Assembly: GCF_008935055.1 (NCBI RefSeq)
Contig: NZ_CP043028.1
Coordinates: 1,642,501 to 1,706,500 of the forward strand
Direction of reading: 5' to 3'
DNA: 64,000 nucleotides
Origin: Pseudobutyrivibrio xylanivorans
Lineage (GTDB): Bacteria > Bacillota > Clostridia > Lachnospirales > Lachnospiraceae
Part shown: in pieces, positions 1 to 8,823 of the stretch
How positions within the stretch are numbered: the stretch's first letter is position 1
Layout of the letters: each line of letters starts with the position of its first letter
Made by a program: the position numbers and the translations under genes
The notes under the pieces: model-generated
The model's input: only the letters and a program-made list of their open reading frames with translations
Databases searched by the model: none
Told to the model about the DNA's origin: nothing

Positions 1-513
1 GAATAATGGAATATTATATTCTTTACATATAGAAGAAATACTCTCCAGCTCATCACGTGAGTACAAAGTTCCATACTCCGTTGGGAATGATATATATACC
101 ATTCCTGGATTAACCATATGCTCTGCACTATCATCCGCATAATGATCTACAAGCATCTGTTTAAGTTCACTCGCGTAAAGCTTACCCTCGTGAGCAGGTA
201 TTGCTATAACCTTATGTCCACTATATTCAATTGCTCCAGCCTCATGAACAGCTATATGACCTGTGGCAGCCGCAACAACACCATCATAGTTCGAAAGCAT
301 GGAATCAATTACAACCTGATTGGTTTGAGTACCGCCAACAAGGAAATATATATCTGCCTCGGGACATTTAATATATTCTCGAATCTTTTCTTTCGCTTCT
401 TTGCAATAATCATCCTCCCCATAACCAGGAGTAGAAATCATATTACTTTTACTCAAGGCTTCAAGCACCTTTGGATGACACCCCTCTGCGTAATCACATG
501 AAAAATACAGCAT
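1..513 (-). CDS. Low-specificity threonine aldolase / beta-eliminating lyase (partial)
   Basis: PLP-dependent fold-type I enzyme of the beta-eliminating lyase family; known members cleave L-threonine or allo-threonine to glycine and acetaldehyde. The first 171 codons are present and the gene runs off the left edge. The N-terminus (MLYFSCDYAEGCHPKVLEAL), a GYGEDDYC segment near residue 32, FLVGGTQTNQ near 62 and ATGHIAVHEAGAIE near 86 match the cofactor and substrate pocket of threonine aldolases. The PLP lysine would lie outside the window. The ATG at 513 follows an AGGAGGTAAGTT ribosome site. Family call is secure; substrate is inferred. Confidence 0.85.
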   Translation of the reverse strand, partial: MLYFSCDYAEGCHPKVLEALSKSNMISTPGYGEDDYCKEAKEKIREYIKCPEADIYFLVGGTQTNQVVIDSMLSNYDGVVAAATGHIAVHEAGAIEYSGHKVIAIPAHEGKLYASELKQMLVDHYADDSAEHMVNPGMVYISFPTEYGTLYSRDELESISSICKEYNIPLF

Positions 514-552
514 AACTTACCTCCTTCTGTTGTGCATATTATTGCATGTACG

Positions 553-584
553 AAAATAGGCAACCGCTTTCGCGATTGCCTATG
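553..584 (-). terminator. Terminator downstream of tRNA-Ser
   Basis: Read on the minus strand, an inverted repeat with arms ATAGGCAA and TTGCCTAT, extended by CGC/GCG around a GAAA-type tetraloop, is followed by a short T-rich stretch. It begins only about six bases after the tRNA 3' end and before the threonine aldolase start, so it probably separates the two transcripts. Confidence 0.75.
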
Positions 585-589
585 TGTAA

Positions 590-675
590 CGGAGAGGGTG
601 GGATTCGAACCCACGCGCCCTTGCGGACAAACGGTTTTCAAGACCGCCTCGTTATGACCACTTCGATACCTCTCC
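590..675 (-). tRNA. tRNA-Ser (anticodon TGA)
   Basis: An 86-nt cloverleaf on the minus strand. The acceptor arms are GGAGAGG and CCTCTCC with a G discriminator. The T-arm carries GGTTCGAATCC, and the anticodon loop CTTGAAA has the anticodon at 638-640. A long variable arm (TTTGTCCGCAAGGGCGCG region) marks it as a class II tRNA, as expected for serine. The 3' CCA is not encoded. It has its own promoter and terminator. Confidence 0.97.
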
Positions 676-720
676 ATGTATTTCGTATTTCGTGTTTCGT
701 ATCTCCCGAACACGAATAGT

Positions 721-749
721 ATAATATCATCCACCTAATTATATGTCAA
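721..749 (-). promoter_or_regulatory. Sigma-A promoter for tRNA-Ser
   Basis: On the minus strand a perfect TTGACA (744-749) stands 17 bp from TATTAT (721-726), a near-consensus vegetative promoter. The leader to the tRNA contains three near-identical heptamers (ACGAAAC/ACGAAAT) between 677 and 702, which may pair with the TTCGTGTTC just upstream. Confidence 0.85.
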
Positions 750-838
750 CAAAAAAATGGAAAAAAATTCAAAAAATCCCATATTCAGAAAATTGTGACA
801 ACCATTGATTTTGAGCGATTTTTCTGGCGGTAAATTCA

Positions 839-1528
839 TCAGTGTTTGCTGCGTAAAATTGCTTCGCCAAAAGCTATGTCCTCAGGGGTAGTTACCTTGA
901 TATTCAAGTAGGATCCTTCTATCATGTGGACGTCATGATCAGTGGCTTTTTCCACTATCATAGCATCGTCCGTGATAGATGTATCTGCATCTGCAATAAT
1001 CCTATCATAGGCCCCACGTATGAGATTATATTCAAAGCATTGTGGTGTTTGAACAATCCATACATTGCTCCTATCAGGGGTATCAAGAACCTTGCGATGA
1101 GTGTCAGTAAGCTTTACCGTGTCCTTAGAACGCATTCCTACAACACAAGACTCATACAAAGCTACAGCCGACATACATCTATGAATAATGTCAACAGATA
1201 CAAAAGCTCTTGCACAGTCATGAATAAGAACATAACCATCATTTATAACCTGAAGGCCTGCATAGACAGAATTGTAGCGCTCTTCTCCGCCTTCAACGAT
1301 AGCGATGCACTTATCAATGTGATAGCGCTCTATAATCTCCTTGCGACATTTTTCCACGTCACCAGGCGCTACAACAAGCACAATTTGGGTGCACTTGCTT
1401 TCCTGAAAGGTTCGAAGACAATGAACCATCAAGGGAGCATCACCCAATCGCATGTATTGTTTTGGAACCTCCTGCTGCATACGTTTACCACTACCCGCAG
1501 CAAGAACTATGGCTGTGAATTTATTCAT
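839..1528 (-). CDS. ispD: 2-C-methyl-D-erythritol 4-phosphate cytidylyltransferase
   Basis: Third enzyme of the MEP isoprenoid pathway: it joins CTP and methylerythritol 4-phosphate to give CDP-methylerythritol. At 229 residues it has normal family length. The nucleotide-binding glycine-rich motif LAAGSGKRM is at residues 9-17, followed by the PKQY lysine. The IHDCARAFV segment near 102 corresponds to the usual VHDAARP motif, with Ala where Pro is common. A QTPQ motif lies near 160 and ITDDA near 185. No ispF fusion is present. The next gene upstream, tsaD, is separated by a small hairpin repeat, so co-transcription is possible but not shown. Confidence 0.95.
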   Translation of the reverse strand: MNKFTAIVLAAGSGKRMQQEVPKQYMRLGDAPLMVHCLRTFQESKCTQIVLVVAPGDVEKCRKEIIERYHIDKCIAIVEGGEERYNSVYAGLQVINDGYVLIHDCARAFVSVDIIHRCMSAVALYESCVVGMRSKDTVKLTDTHRKVLDTPDRSNVWIVQTPQCFEYNLIRGAYDRIIADADTSITDDAMIVEKATDHDVHMIEGSYLNIKVTTPEDIAFGEAILRSKH

Positions 1529-1539
1529 ACCTAATTATT

Positions 1540-1588
1540 CCACCTCATCAGTCACCTTCGGTGACAGCTTCTCCTCAAGGGGAAGCCT
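1540..1588. repeat. Tandem-hairpin intergenic repeat (copy 1)
   Basis: Two adjacent hairpins lie between ispD and tsaD: GTCACC/GGTGAC around TTCG, and GCTTCTCC/GGGGAAGC around a short loop. Sixteen bases (1562-1577) recur exactly at 6296-6311. From memory, similar CATCAGTC...CTTCCCCTTGAGG hairpins are common dispersed repeats in Clostridia. The repeat sits directly before the ispD ribosome site and may shape its mRNA leader. Confidence 0.7.
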
Positions 1589-1593
1589 TGTTA

Positions 1594-2619
1594 TTATCTT
1601 TCTCCCAGCTTTAAGTTAGGGATGGCATTAAGATCCCAGCTGTCGCGACGACCTGCCAAATACTCATAATATGCTGCTGCACCAATCATCGCTGCATTGT
1701 CAGTGCAAAGGATAGGTGAAGGATGGTAGAATTCCACTCCTTTTTCCTTGCACATCTGCTCCATAGCACCTCTAAGAGTCTGATTAGAAGCCACACCACC
1801 GGCAATAGCAAACTTATCCATGCCAAATTCATCAATAGCAAGAGCTGCATGCTCACATAATGTATCAATAACGGTCTGCTGGAAGGACGCAGCAATGTCT
1901 GCATCGTTTATTGTTTCGCCCTTCATCTGAGCACCATTGATATAATTAAGAACTTGAGATTTAAGACCACTGAAAGAGAAATCATATACTCCATCAGAAA
2001 CCTTTGGGCGTGTAAATTGGATTGCAAATGGGTCACCTTCGTGAGCAGCCTTTTCAATCTTAGGGCCACCTGGATAACCTAGACCAATCGCTCTGGCCAC
2101 TTTATCAAAGGCTTCGCCTGCTGCATCGTCCCTTGTACGACCAAGAATTTCGTATTTGCCATAATCTGCCACTCTCACGAGATGAGTGTGGCCACCTGAT
2201 ACAACAAGACACAGAAATGGTGGCTTCAGTTCTTTATTCTCGATATAGTTCGCGCTGATATGTCCCTCGATATGATGGACTCCAATAAGAGGCTTACCTG
2301 TTGCAAAAGCGATTGCCTTTGCTTCGGCAACACCTACAAGAAGAGCACCTACAAGACCAGGTCCATAGGTAACGGCAATTGCATCCATGTCCTCAAGTCC
2401 CATATCAGCATCTTCCAATGCCTGTTCGATAACCTGATTGATTCGTTCTATGTGTTTTCTTGAAGCAATTTCTGGAACAACACCTCCATAAAGAGTATGG
2501 AGTGGAATTTGAGTAGAGATAACGTTACTTCTAACGTCTCTTCCATTTATAACTACAGCCGCTGCAGTTTCATCGCAGGAGCTTTCTATAGCAAGTATTT
2601 TTATTTCTTTAGTATCCAT
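1594..2619 (-). CDS. tsaD: tRNA N6-adenosine threonylcarbamoyltransferase TsaD
   Basis: Transfers the threonylcarbamoyl group from threonylcarbamoyl-AMP to A37 of ANN-decoding tRNAs (t6A), working with TsaB and TsaE. It is 341 residues long, as is typical. The ASKHA fold shows the phosphate loop near [10 protein letters not shown] (residues 12-21), the metal-binding HIEGH (116-120), VVSGGHTHL, and the late GGVASNQ and DNAAMIG motifs. The ATG at 2619 overlaps the stop of the upstream membrane-anchored gene by 11 bases, so the two are translationally coupled. tsaB and tsaE lie about 2-3 kb upstream in the same orientation. Confidence 0.97.
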   Translation of the reverse strand: MDTKEIKILAIESSCDETAAAVVINGRDVRSNVISTQIPLHTLYGGVVPEIASRKHIERINQVIEQALEDADMGLEDMDAIAVTYGPGLVGALLVGVAEAKAIAFATGKPLIGVHHIEGHISANYIENKELKPPFLCLVVSGGHTHLVRVADYGKYEILGRTRDDAAGEAFDKVARAIGLGYPGGPKIEKAAHEGDPFAIQFTRPKVSDGVYDFSFSGLKSQVLNYINGAQMKGETINDADIAASFQQTVIDTLCEHAALAIDEFGMDKFAIAGGVASNQTLRGAMEQMCKEKGVEFYHPSPILCTDNAAMIGAAAYYEYLAGRRDSWDLNAIPNLKLGER

Positions 2620-3193
2620 TTATTTCATCCTCTGTAGACAGTCTCCAAGTGAGAATCTTCCAATGTCCATTAGAATCTTTTCTAAGGCAAAAATTCTCAT
2701 AGGTTCTGTTGTATGAGCTTCCTTCTCTGACAAAATAGTTCGAAGTCAGGAAGGCGCATTCATAGCCATGAACTGTCTTGTATTGAACATCTTTTGAATC
2801 GCTTACTGTACTGGAAACTATAGTCCTTGACCTATTATGATAATCCTCTATTTCAAGATTGAGTGATGCTAAATAGGTATCCTTAGGATTGTATGATAGT
2901 AGTTCATCATCCATGAGCATACGAGCCTGATCTGCCATCTGCTCAAGCTGTTTCTGATCAAAATCCTCAGCATAGTAAGCTGTAATTATTCGATTGTACC
3001 ATTTGACTACTGCTCTAGGCGTGACAGGGTAATCTGTAGTAAAATTCTTAGAAATGATTGTCTGAACCTCGGATAATTCAACATTCTTTTCCGTACTAGC
3101 AGAGGCTTTTCTGGTTGATAAATAGGCATAATACCCCACAACAAGAGAAACCATACAGATTACCGCTATTCCTATACGCAGCACCTTTTTCAT
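2609..3193 (-). CDS. Membrane-anchored protein of unknown function
   Basis: A 194-residue protein not recognised as a named family. The start at 3193 is chosen because GCGGAGGAGTAAT directly precedes it; a longer reading from 3214 would overlap the rnz stop. Residues about 7-24 ([19 protein letters not shown]) form one transmembrane or uncleaved signal segment. The rest is predicted extracytoplasmic: charged, with a conserved-looking middle, and ending in a [13 protein letters not shown] segment that resembles the terminal strand of small NTF2-like or lipoprotein-associated domains. It lies between rnz and tsaD in a compact cluster. Function is unknown. Confidence 0.7.
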   Translation of the reverse strand: MKKVLRIGIAVICMVSLVVGYYAYLSTRKASASTEKNVELSEVQTIISKNFTTDYPVTPRAVVKWYNRIITAYYAEDFDQKQLEQMADQARMLMDDELLSYNPKDTYLASLNLEIEDYHNRSRTIVSSTVSDSKDVQYKTVHGYECAFLTSNYFVREGSSYNRTYENFCLRKDSNGHWKILTWRLSTEDEINGY

Positions 3194-3194
3194 A

Positions 3195-4106
3195 TTACTC
3201 CTCCGCAAAATCAAGCTCTAAAAACTTGCCATCCTCACCCAACTGGGCCTGTGGAAAAATATCGCAAACTGCTTTCATATAGCGTTTATGTCCCGTCATC
3301 GATGGTGAAAAATGAGTGAGCCAAAGTTTTGAAACATTGGCGTCCTTTGCCACCTTGGCAGCCTCATAGAATGTCATATGCTTATTCTGCTTAGCCTTAA
3401 TAAGCTTCTCTTCCTCAGCATACATTCCTTCACAAATCAAAAGATCCGATTCACTTGCAGCATCTACAAGAGACTTGGTAGGTCTTGTATCTGTGCAATA
3501 AGTAACCTTTATTCCCTTTCGAGCATTTCCCATAACCATATCTGGTGTGTAGGTCTTGCCTTCGTGCTGGACAGTCTGCCCCTTTTGAAGTGGATTCCAT
3601 AAAGTAACAGGAAGACCAAGATTCTTGGCAGCCTCCACATCAAAACGTCCCTTTCTAGGGATATCAATGGTGTAGCCATAGCACAAAACATTATGATTTA
3701 CTTTAAAAGCATGAATGTGATAGCCAAGAATCTCAAAAGTTTCATCTGGCTCTGTAATTTCATGGAAGTTGATTTCAAAAGGAAGCTCTGGAGCAATTAC
3801 CCTGAGTGAGTTAACAACTCTTTCCAAGCCCTTTGGACCAACTATAGTAATAGGCTCTGTTCTATCGGAATTTCCCATAGAAAGCAGAAAACCTGGCAAA
3901 CCACTGACGTGATCTGCGTGGTAATGGGTAAGACATATAATTGAAATTGGGTTTGGCGAAAAACCAGCCTCACGAAGAGCTACCTGAGTTCCCTCACCAC
4001 AATCAATTAACAGACCTTCGCCATTAAATCTAAATAAACAGGAGGTGAGCCATCTATTAGGCAATGGCATCATGCCTGCTGTTCCTAGTAAACAAACATC
4101 TAACAT
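3195..4106 (-). CDS. rnz: Ribonuclease Z
   Basis: Endonuclease that removes 3' trailers from tRNA precursors, a needed step where CCA is not encoded (both tRNAs in this window lack an encoded CCA). The 303-residue length fits the short bacterial type. The metallo-beta-lactamase signature is visible as HYHADH at residues 61-66. Further metal ligands are in the VNHNV, TYCTDTRP and WLTHFSPS segments, and the YAEEE...HMTFYEAA region matches the family. The start at 4106 abuts the rimI stop (one base apart), which indicates an operon. Confidence 0.95.
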   Translation of the reverse strand: MLDVCLLGTAGMMPLPNRWLTSCLFRFNGEGLLIDCGEGTQVALREAGFSPNPISIICLTHYHADHVSGLPGFLLSMGNSDRTEPITIVGPKGLERVVNSLRVIAPELPFEINFHEITEPDETFEILGYHIHAFKVNHNVLCYGYTIDIPRKGRFDVEAAKNLGLPVTLWNPLQKGQTVQHEGKTYTPDMVMGNARKGIKVTYCTDTRPTKSLVDAASESDLLICEGMYAEEEKLIKAKQNKHMTFYEAAKVAKDANVSKLWLTHFSPSMTGHKRYMKAVCDIFPQAQLGEDGKFLELDFAEE

Positions 4107-4559
4107 CTATCTATCCTTTTCTATGTCCAAACGCATGCATATCGCGTCTTCGACAGGATTACTGTAAAAATATTTACGTCTTCCAATTTCCTCGAAGCCC
4201 AGAGACGTATATAGGTGTCGAGCTGGTGTATTGGATACACGAACCTCTAAAAATATAATATCAATCCCCTTGGATTTCAATTCTTCGATTGAATGGGCCA
4301 AAAGCTTCTTTCCTATGCCATGTCCACGATATTCCTCTGATACAACAATATCTGGCAATTCTGACTCCGGTGCAGTAAGATAAAAAACCGCAAAGCCTGC
4401 GATAGTACCAGAATCCTCTGCAACTATGATAAAAGCATGATCAGAGCTGATTGCCTCCTGGTATGCCACGGCATTCCATGGGTTACTCATGGCCTCTTCC
4501 TCTATAGCAACAATTTGCTCTATATCTGATTCTGTTGCATATCTAAAATCAAAAGCCAT
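4107..4559 (-). CDS. rimI: Ribosomal protein S18-alanine N-acetyltransferase
   Basis: GNAT-fold acetyltransferase of 150 residues that acetylates the N-terminal alanine of ribosomal protein S18. The acetyl-CoA pyrophosphate loop RGHGIG is at residues 78-83. EVRVSNTPARHLYTSLGFEEIG near 104-125 is the typical C-terminal RimI block. The ATG at 4559 overlaps the tsaB stop by one base. The tsaE-tsaB-rimI order is widespread in Firmicutes and supports the name over a generic GNAT enzyme. Confidence 0.93.
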   Translation of the reverse strand: MAFDFRYATESDIEQIVAIEEEAMSNPWNAVAYQEAISSDHAFIIVAEDSGTIAGFAVFYLTAPESELPDIVVSEEYRGHGIGKKLLAHSIEELKSKGIDIIFLEVRVSNTPARHLYTSLGFEEIGRRKYFYSNPVEDAICMRLDIEKDR

Positions 4560-5293
4560 TAAGCCTTTCCTTCCTTTTCAGGCATCTGAGACTTTTCGCG
4601 TTCCATACGCTCGCGCTCTGCCTGAGATAGTCTAAGATACTCAGGACGATGATCTGCTGCAATCTCACAATCTCCATTTGCATAATAGATTGAGCCAAGA
4701 GCAGCTACCGAAGAAGCATGCTGACGATTGAGATGTGCTGGAGCAAATCTGTAAGGCACCTTGATAATTTCAGCAATCTTATCCTTAAATACAGGGACTC
4801 CATCACCAAGGAAAGTGACTGGTTGTCCATTCGCATTAATATCTTCAGCAATCTCGCTGAAATCAACAGCACACTGAGCCTTAACGACCTTAAAATCACC
4901 GTTGGTTTCAAATAAATAAAGACCCGTATAAACTTGCCCACGTCTCGCATCCATGATAGGGCAAATCAATGAATCACTTCCCCAAAGATTAAATGCCAGC
5001 GCATCCACCGTTGGCACGGACACGATTGGGCATCCCAACGAGAGTCCTAATCCCTTAGCTGTTGCAGAAGCAATACGAAGGCCTGTGAAAGAGCCTGGGC
5101 CTGCTGAAACTGCAATAGCATCAACTGAATTCAAATCCAGCTCCACCATCTTTGTAAGCTCATCCAGCATTGGAAGTAATGTCTGTGAATGAGTTTTTTT
5201 ATAGCCTGTGGTGTACTCACCAATTAAATTGTCGTCTTCTACGATGGCCACTGATGCGACAAGGCCAGAGCCATCTATTCCTAAAATCTTCAT
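4559..5293 (-). CDS. tsaB: t6A biosynthesis protein TsaB
   Basis: ASKHA-fold partner of TsaD in t6A synthesis; it scaffolds the TsaB-TsaD-TsaE complex and lacks the metal site of TsaD. The 244-residue protein begins MKILGIDGSG and carries AVSAGPGSFTGLRI near 62-75, the family hallmark, plus PIMDARRGQVYTGL. The acidic, Met- and Lys-rich tail (after residue 220) is a variable extension. The gene starts three bases after the tsaE stop and overlaps rimI, so all three are co-transcribed. Confidence 0.95.
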   Translation of the reverse strand: MKILGIDGSGLVASVAIVEDDNLIGEYTTGYKKTHSQTLLPMLDELTKMVELDLNSVDAIAVSAGPGSFTGLRIASATAKGLGLSLGCPIVSVPTVDALAFNLWGSDSLICPIMDARRGQVYTGLYLFETNGDFKVVKAQCAVDFSEIAEDINANGQPVTFLGDGVPVFKDKIAEIIKVPYRFAPAHLNRQHASSVAALGSIYYANGDCEIAADHRPEYLRLSQAERERMEREKSQMPEKEGKA

Positions 5294-5296
5294 AGT

Positions 5297-5728
5297 TTAT
5301 ATCTGTTCTACCGTGATTTTACGGTAGTCGAATCCTTTTTCTAAATCTTTCTCAATTGTAATCTGAGTGTAATGCTCTGGAAGAATATCCTCGATGAGGT
5401 TTGCCCACTCGATGAGTGAAACCCCATCACCATAGACATAATCCTCGTAACCGATTTCGTCCATCTCCTCCACGTCACCGATGCGGTAAACATCGAAGTG
5501 GTAGAATGGCAATCGACCTGTGTCGTAGACCTGAACGATTGTGAAGGTTGGACTGCAAATCGCCTCATCAATCTGAAGACCGGTAGCAAATCCCTGTGTA
5601 AAAACAGTTTTACCAACACCCAAATCGCCTATTAATGTGAATACCTGCCCTGAAGTAGCTTCAGCACCAAGCTTTCGTCCGAGAGCATCTGTTTCTTCTG
5701 GTGAATTAGTTTCAAATACTTCTATCAT
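5297..5728 (-). CDS. tsaE: t6A biosynthesis ATPase TsaE
   Basis: Small P-loop ATPase of 143 residues that resets the TsaB-TsaD complex after each t6A cycle. The Walker A motif GDLGVGKT lies at residues 34-41. SPTFTIVQVY is the switch-like segment, and HFDVYRI and LIEWANLIEDILP match the family C-terminal half. Its start overlaps the stop of the upstream YcxB-like gene by four bases. Confidence 0.95.
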   Translation of the reverse strand: MIEVFETNSPEETDALGRKLGAEATSGQVFTLIGDLGVGKTVFTQGFATGLQIDEAICSPTFTIVQVYDTGRLPFYHFDVYRIGDVEEMDEIGYEDYVYGDGVSLIEWANLIEDILPEHYTQITIEKDLEKGFDYRKITVEQI

Positions 5729-6231
5729 TTTATTTGTAATTTATAATCCTCTACGTGATTTTTAATATAGTCAATGATTGGCTCGTATACATCCTTTATA
5801 TCTTTCCGCGGAATGATGTACGCATTTACACGATTACTGTAGATGAGAAGATAGTCCTTCCATGTAGAAATCTTGTAAACATATTCCCATGGCAACTCGG
5901 CAGGCTCCTCTGTAGATGGAGAACTGACTTTAATGCCAGTATCAACGAGCTCGTAGGTGAGAGGGTACTGAAATACCTCCTGCTGCATCTGTGTTTTAAC
6001 ACGAAGCTTGAGGCTCATCGGAATATATAAAAGAAATACAGTCGCTATCACTGGATAGAGAACCTTGTAGATTAAAGACAGCTGAGGAAATCTCAAAATC
6101 CAAACAGCTATAAGCAGAATGAAAAGCACCACTGAAATGATACCTTGACTACTTGTATATGCATGATGAAGATTGAAACGATATAAATCTTCTTCTTTGA
6201 TCTTTACGCTGAATGAAGTGCTCTGTCCCAT
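5725..6231 (-). CDS. YcxB-like membrane protein
   Basis: A 168-residue protein with a short cytoplasmic N-terminus, two predicted transmembrane helices (about residues 28-47 and 54-71) and a soluble C-terminal domain. The latter resembles the YcxB-like domain (YELVDTGI, WEYVYKI, YIIPRKD blocks). No enzymatic residues are recognised. It heads the tsaE-tsaB-rimI-rnz cluster and overlaps tsaE by four bases. A promoter is visible just upstream at 6264-6291. Function is unknown. Confidence 0.75.
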   Translation of the reverse strand: MGQSTSFSVKIKEEDLYRFNLHHAYTSSQGIISVVLFILLIAVWILRFPQLSLIYKVLYPVIATVFLLYIPMSLKLRVKTQMQQEVFQYPLTYELVDTGIKVSSPSTEEPAELPWEYVYKISTWKDYLLIYSNRVNAYIIPRKDIKDVYEPIIDYIKNHVEDYKLQIK

Positions 6232-6263
6232 AATCCCATAAACTCCCTATTTTTTATTATTTT

Positions 6264-6291
6264 ATCATATTTATTTTTAAAAAAATAGCAA
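6264..6291 (-). promoter_or_regulatory. Promoter for the YcxB-tsaE-tsaB-rimI-rnz operon
   Basis: Minus strand: TTGCTA (6286-6291) and TATGAT (6264-6269) are separated by 16 bp of A/T-only sequence, about 35-60 bases before the first start codon. A reasonable sigma-A promoter by sequence. Confidence 0.65.
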
Positions 6292-6295
6292 GTGC

Positions 6296-6320
6296 TGACA
6301 GCTTCTCCTCATGTGGAAGT
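6296..6320. repeat. Truncated tandem-hairpin repeat (copy 2)
   Basis: Shares the 16-mer TGACAGCTTCTCCTCA with the repeat at 1540-1588, then diverges. The second arm (GTGGAAGTC) still pairs partly with GCTTCTCC. The GTCACC hairpin half is missing, so this is a decayed or partial copy. Confidence 0.6.
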
Positions 6321-6330
6321 CATTTTAAGC

Positions 6331-6369
6331 AAAAAAATAGCACGAGTCGAAACCCCTAACGACTCATGC
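6331..6369 (-). terminator. Rho-independent terminator after tex
   Basis: Minus strand: the arms GCATGAGTCG and CGACTCGTGC form a stem around a ten-base loop and are followed by TATTTTTTT. It lies about 160 bases past the tex stop codon and upstream of the next operon's promoter. Confidence 0.85.
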
Positions 6370-6531
6370 CAACATTTCTCCTAAAAAGCACACTCACTGT
6401 TACTTTCCATAAATAAAGTATAGGTATTGTCTATACTAATGTCAACAGTGGCGGCTCTTTAGGGTATTATTTTGTAAGAATGTGCTAATTTCAGTGTGTA
6501 TTATATGTAAATGATTACAAGACATAAACCT

Positions 6532-8691
6532 TTAAGCTTTCTTCACCTTATTGAGCTTCATAGTGAGGGCAATTCGTCCCTTCTTCTCATCAACAGAAAT
6601 AACTTCAACATCTACTATGTCACCTACAGAAACAACCTCAAGTGGATGCTTGATATAGCGGTCTGTCATCTGAGAAATATGCACAAGCCCATCCTGATGT
6701 ACACCGATGTCAATGAATGCACCAAAATCGATTACATTACGAACAGTACCCTTAAGCTGCATTCCAGGCTTAAGGTCCTTCATTTCAAGAACATCGCTCT
6801 TAAGGATTGGCTTCGGCATATCTTCACGTGGGTCGCGCCCTGGCTTCTCAAGTTCCTTGACAATATCCTCCAAAGTCATCTCGCCAACACCAAGTTCTGT
6901 GGATAACGCCTTTATGTTAGAGATACTTTTGTGAATATCTTTGAGCGTTCCAGCAGCAATATCCTTTGTACTGAATCCAAGTTTCTCAAGTAAAGCCTTT
7001 GCAGCTTCATAGCTCTCAGGGTGAACAGCTGTTGAATCAAGAGGGTTCTTGCCACCTGTGATTCGCATGAAACCAGCGCACTGCTCGAAAGCTTTTGGTC
7101 CGAGCTTTGGAACCTTTTTAAGCTCAGCTCTGGAATTGAATCTGCCATTTGTCTCACGATATTCAACGATGTTCTTTGCAAGAGTTTTGTTGATACCTGA
7201 AACATATTCTAAAAGTGAAGCTGAGGCAGTGTTAAGGTCTACACCTACAGCATTAACACAGGTCTCTACAACACCTGCAAGAGTCTCATCAAGCTTCTTC
7301 TGATTCATATCATGCTGGTACTGACCAACACCAACAGACTTAGGATCAATCTTTACAAGCTCGGCAAGTGGGTCCTGAAGACGGCGAGCCATAGATGTAG
7401 CACTACGTTGTCCTACATCGAAGTTAGGGAACTCTTCTGTCGCAAGCTTGCTGGCAGAATAAACTGAAGCACCTGCTTCATTTACGATGATATATTCAAC
7501 CTTCTCAGGTATTTCCTTGAGCATATCAACGATAATCTGCTCTGACTCACGGCTGGCAGTACCATTACCTAATGAAATAAGGGAAACGTTGTATTTTTTA
7601 ATAAGGGCTTTGATAACCTTCTTTGTCTCCTCAACCTTGTTCTGTGGAGCTGTTGGATAAACAACTGTTGTATCGAGAACCTTTCCTGTAGCGTCAACTA
7701 CAGCAATCTTACAACCCGTTCTGAAAGCAGGGTCCCAGCCAAGAACATTACGTCCTGCGATTGGAGGCTGCATGAGAAGTTGTGTAAGGTTCTTGCCGAA
7801 TACCTTGATAGCTCCATCCTCTGCCATCTCTGTAAGGTTATTTCTGATTTCGTTTTCAATAGAAGGTGCAATAAGTCTTGTGTATGCATCCTCGATTGTA
7901 TTGATAAGAGCCTGATTCGTATTTACGTTATCACGGCTGATAATTTTCTTCTGAAGGTAGTTAAGGATATCCTCAACTGGTGCCTCTATTGATACCTTGA
8001 GAATCTTCTCTTTCTCACCACGATTGAGTGCAAGAATTCTATGTCCCGGAAGCTTTGCAACAGACTCATCGTAATCATAGTAATTCTCATAAACCGATTC
8101 TGCCTCAGCATCCTTTGCCTTAGAAACAATACGACCAAATTTGAATGTCTTTTCACGAATCCAAGTTCTGTAATCTGCGTCATCAGAAATACTTTCAGCG
8201 ATGATATCGCAAGCGCCAGCGATGGCTTCCTCTGGAGTGTTAACCTCCTTCTCAGAATTAATGAATGCCTTTGCCTCTTCCTCAAGAGATTTATCTGTCA
8301 TCTGAAGAATGATAATGTTTGCAAGTGGTTCTAAGCCTTTTTCCTTTGCGATAGTTGCACGAGTGCGGCGCTTTGGACGGTATGGACGATATAAATCATC
8401 TACTGCCACCTGTGTCTCTGCTTCAAGAATTGCCTTTTTAAGCTCATCTGTAAGAAGCCCCTGCTCCTCGATTGATGCAAGGCAGGTCGCCTTTTTATCC
8501 TCAAGATTTCTTAGATATGTGAGGCGTTCTGCAAGTGTACGAAGCTGTTCGTCATTAAGACCTCCTGTAGCTTCCTTTCTGTATCGTGAGATGAATGGGA
8601 CTGTGTTGCCCTCGTCCAATAAACTTACCGCTGCTTCAACCTGAGCGACACGAACCTGTAGCTCCCCAGCAATTTTTTTGTTAATATCCAT
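6532..8691 (-). CDS. tex: Tex family RNA-binding transcription accessory protein
   Basis: Conserved cytoplasmic nucleic-acid-binding protein of 719 residues. Visible parts are the helical N-terminal Tex domain, a YqgF-like RNase H fold (GWDPAFRTGCKIAVVDATGK near residue 320), helix-hairpin-helix segments (VGVDLNTASASLLEYVSGI and LKKVPKLGPKAFEQCAGF, about 480-550) and a C-terminal S1 domain from about 645 (GMQLKGTVRNVIDFGAFIDIG). Family members bind structured RNA or DNA and affect transcription and stress or toxin expression; the exact role varies. A long hairpin repeat ends 26 bases before its start codon. Confidence 0.95.
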   Translation of the reverse strand: MDINKKIAGELQVRVAQVEAAVSLLDEGNTVPFISRYRKEATGGLNDEQLRTLAERLTYLRNLEDKKATCLASIEEQGLLTDELKKAILEAETQVAVDDLYRPYRPKRRTRATIAKEKGLEPLANIIILQMTDKSLEEEAKAFINSEKEVNTPEEAIAGACDIIAESISDDADYRTWIREKTFKFGRIVSKAKDAEAESVYENYYDYDESVAKLPGHRILALNRGEKEKILKVSIEAPVEDILNYLQKKIISRDNVNTNQALINTIEDAYTRLIAPSIENEIRNNLTEMAEDGAIKVFGKNLTQLLMQPPIAGRNVLGWDPAFRTGCKIAVVDATGKVLDTTVVYPTAPQNKVEETKKVIKALIKKYNVSLISLGNGTASRESEQIIVDMLKEIPEKVEYIIVNEAGASVYSASKLATEEFPNFDVGQRSATSMARRLQDPLAELVKIDPKSVGVGQYQHDMNQKKLDETLAGVVETCVNAVGVDLNTASASLLEYVSGINKTLAKNIVEYRETNGRFNSRAELKKVPKLGPKAFEQCAGFMRITGGKNPLDSTAVHPESYEAAKALLEKLGFSTKDIAAGTLKDIHKSISNIKALSTELGVGEMTLEDIVKELEKPGRDPREDMPKPILKSDVLEMKDLKPGMQLKGTVRNVIDFGAFIDIGVHQDGLVHISQMTDRYIKHPLEVVSVGDIVDVEVISVDEKKGRIALTMKLNKVKKA

Positions 8692-8717
8692 GTTGAAAAC
8701 TCCTTAGTTTATATCTC

Positions 8718-8804
8718 GCTGGTTACGCTATCAAGCCTTGGTATTACTCCGCTCAACTTGAAATGTTTCACTTAAGTAATACCAAGAGCTATATAGCTAC
8801 CAGC
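8718..8804 (+). repeat. Dispersed hairpin repeat, copy A
   Basis: An 87-nt imperfect palindrome with outer arms GCTGGTTACGCTAT and ATAGCTACCAGC and an inner stem TTGGTATTACT/AAGTAATACCAA. The apical part is CCGCTCAAC...GTTTCACTT. It lies between the acyltransferase stop and the tex start, ending 26 nt before the tex ATG. Six other copies occur in full in the window. Confidence 0.9.
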
Positions 8805-8823
8805 TATTTATACGTAATAAATA

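Larger units (their letters stand above)
6232..6531. other. 300-bp intergenic region between tex and the tsaE operon
   Basis: This gap holds the operon promoter (6264-6291), a truncated copy of the tandem-hairpin repeat (6296-6320) and the tex terminator (6331-6369). The remaining 6370-6531 is AT-rich; no open frame or RNA structure is recognised there. Confidence 0.6.

Noticed and set aside
677..702. Three heptamer repeats before tRNA-Ser as a CRISPR or phase-variation tract
   Set aside because: Only three short imperfect units in a tRNA leader; no spacers or open frame.
118..734. Open frames on the plus strand at 118-501 and on the minus strand at 453-734
   Set aside because: The first is antisense to the threonine aldolase-like gene; the second runs through the tRNA-Ser and its terminator. 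Neither has a ribosome site or recognisable protein.
926..1534. A 202-codon plus-strand frame opposite ispD
   Set aside because: It mirrors a well-conserved coding gene, has a Cys/His/Asn-rich translation and no ribosome site; a codon-bias shadow.
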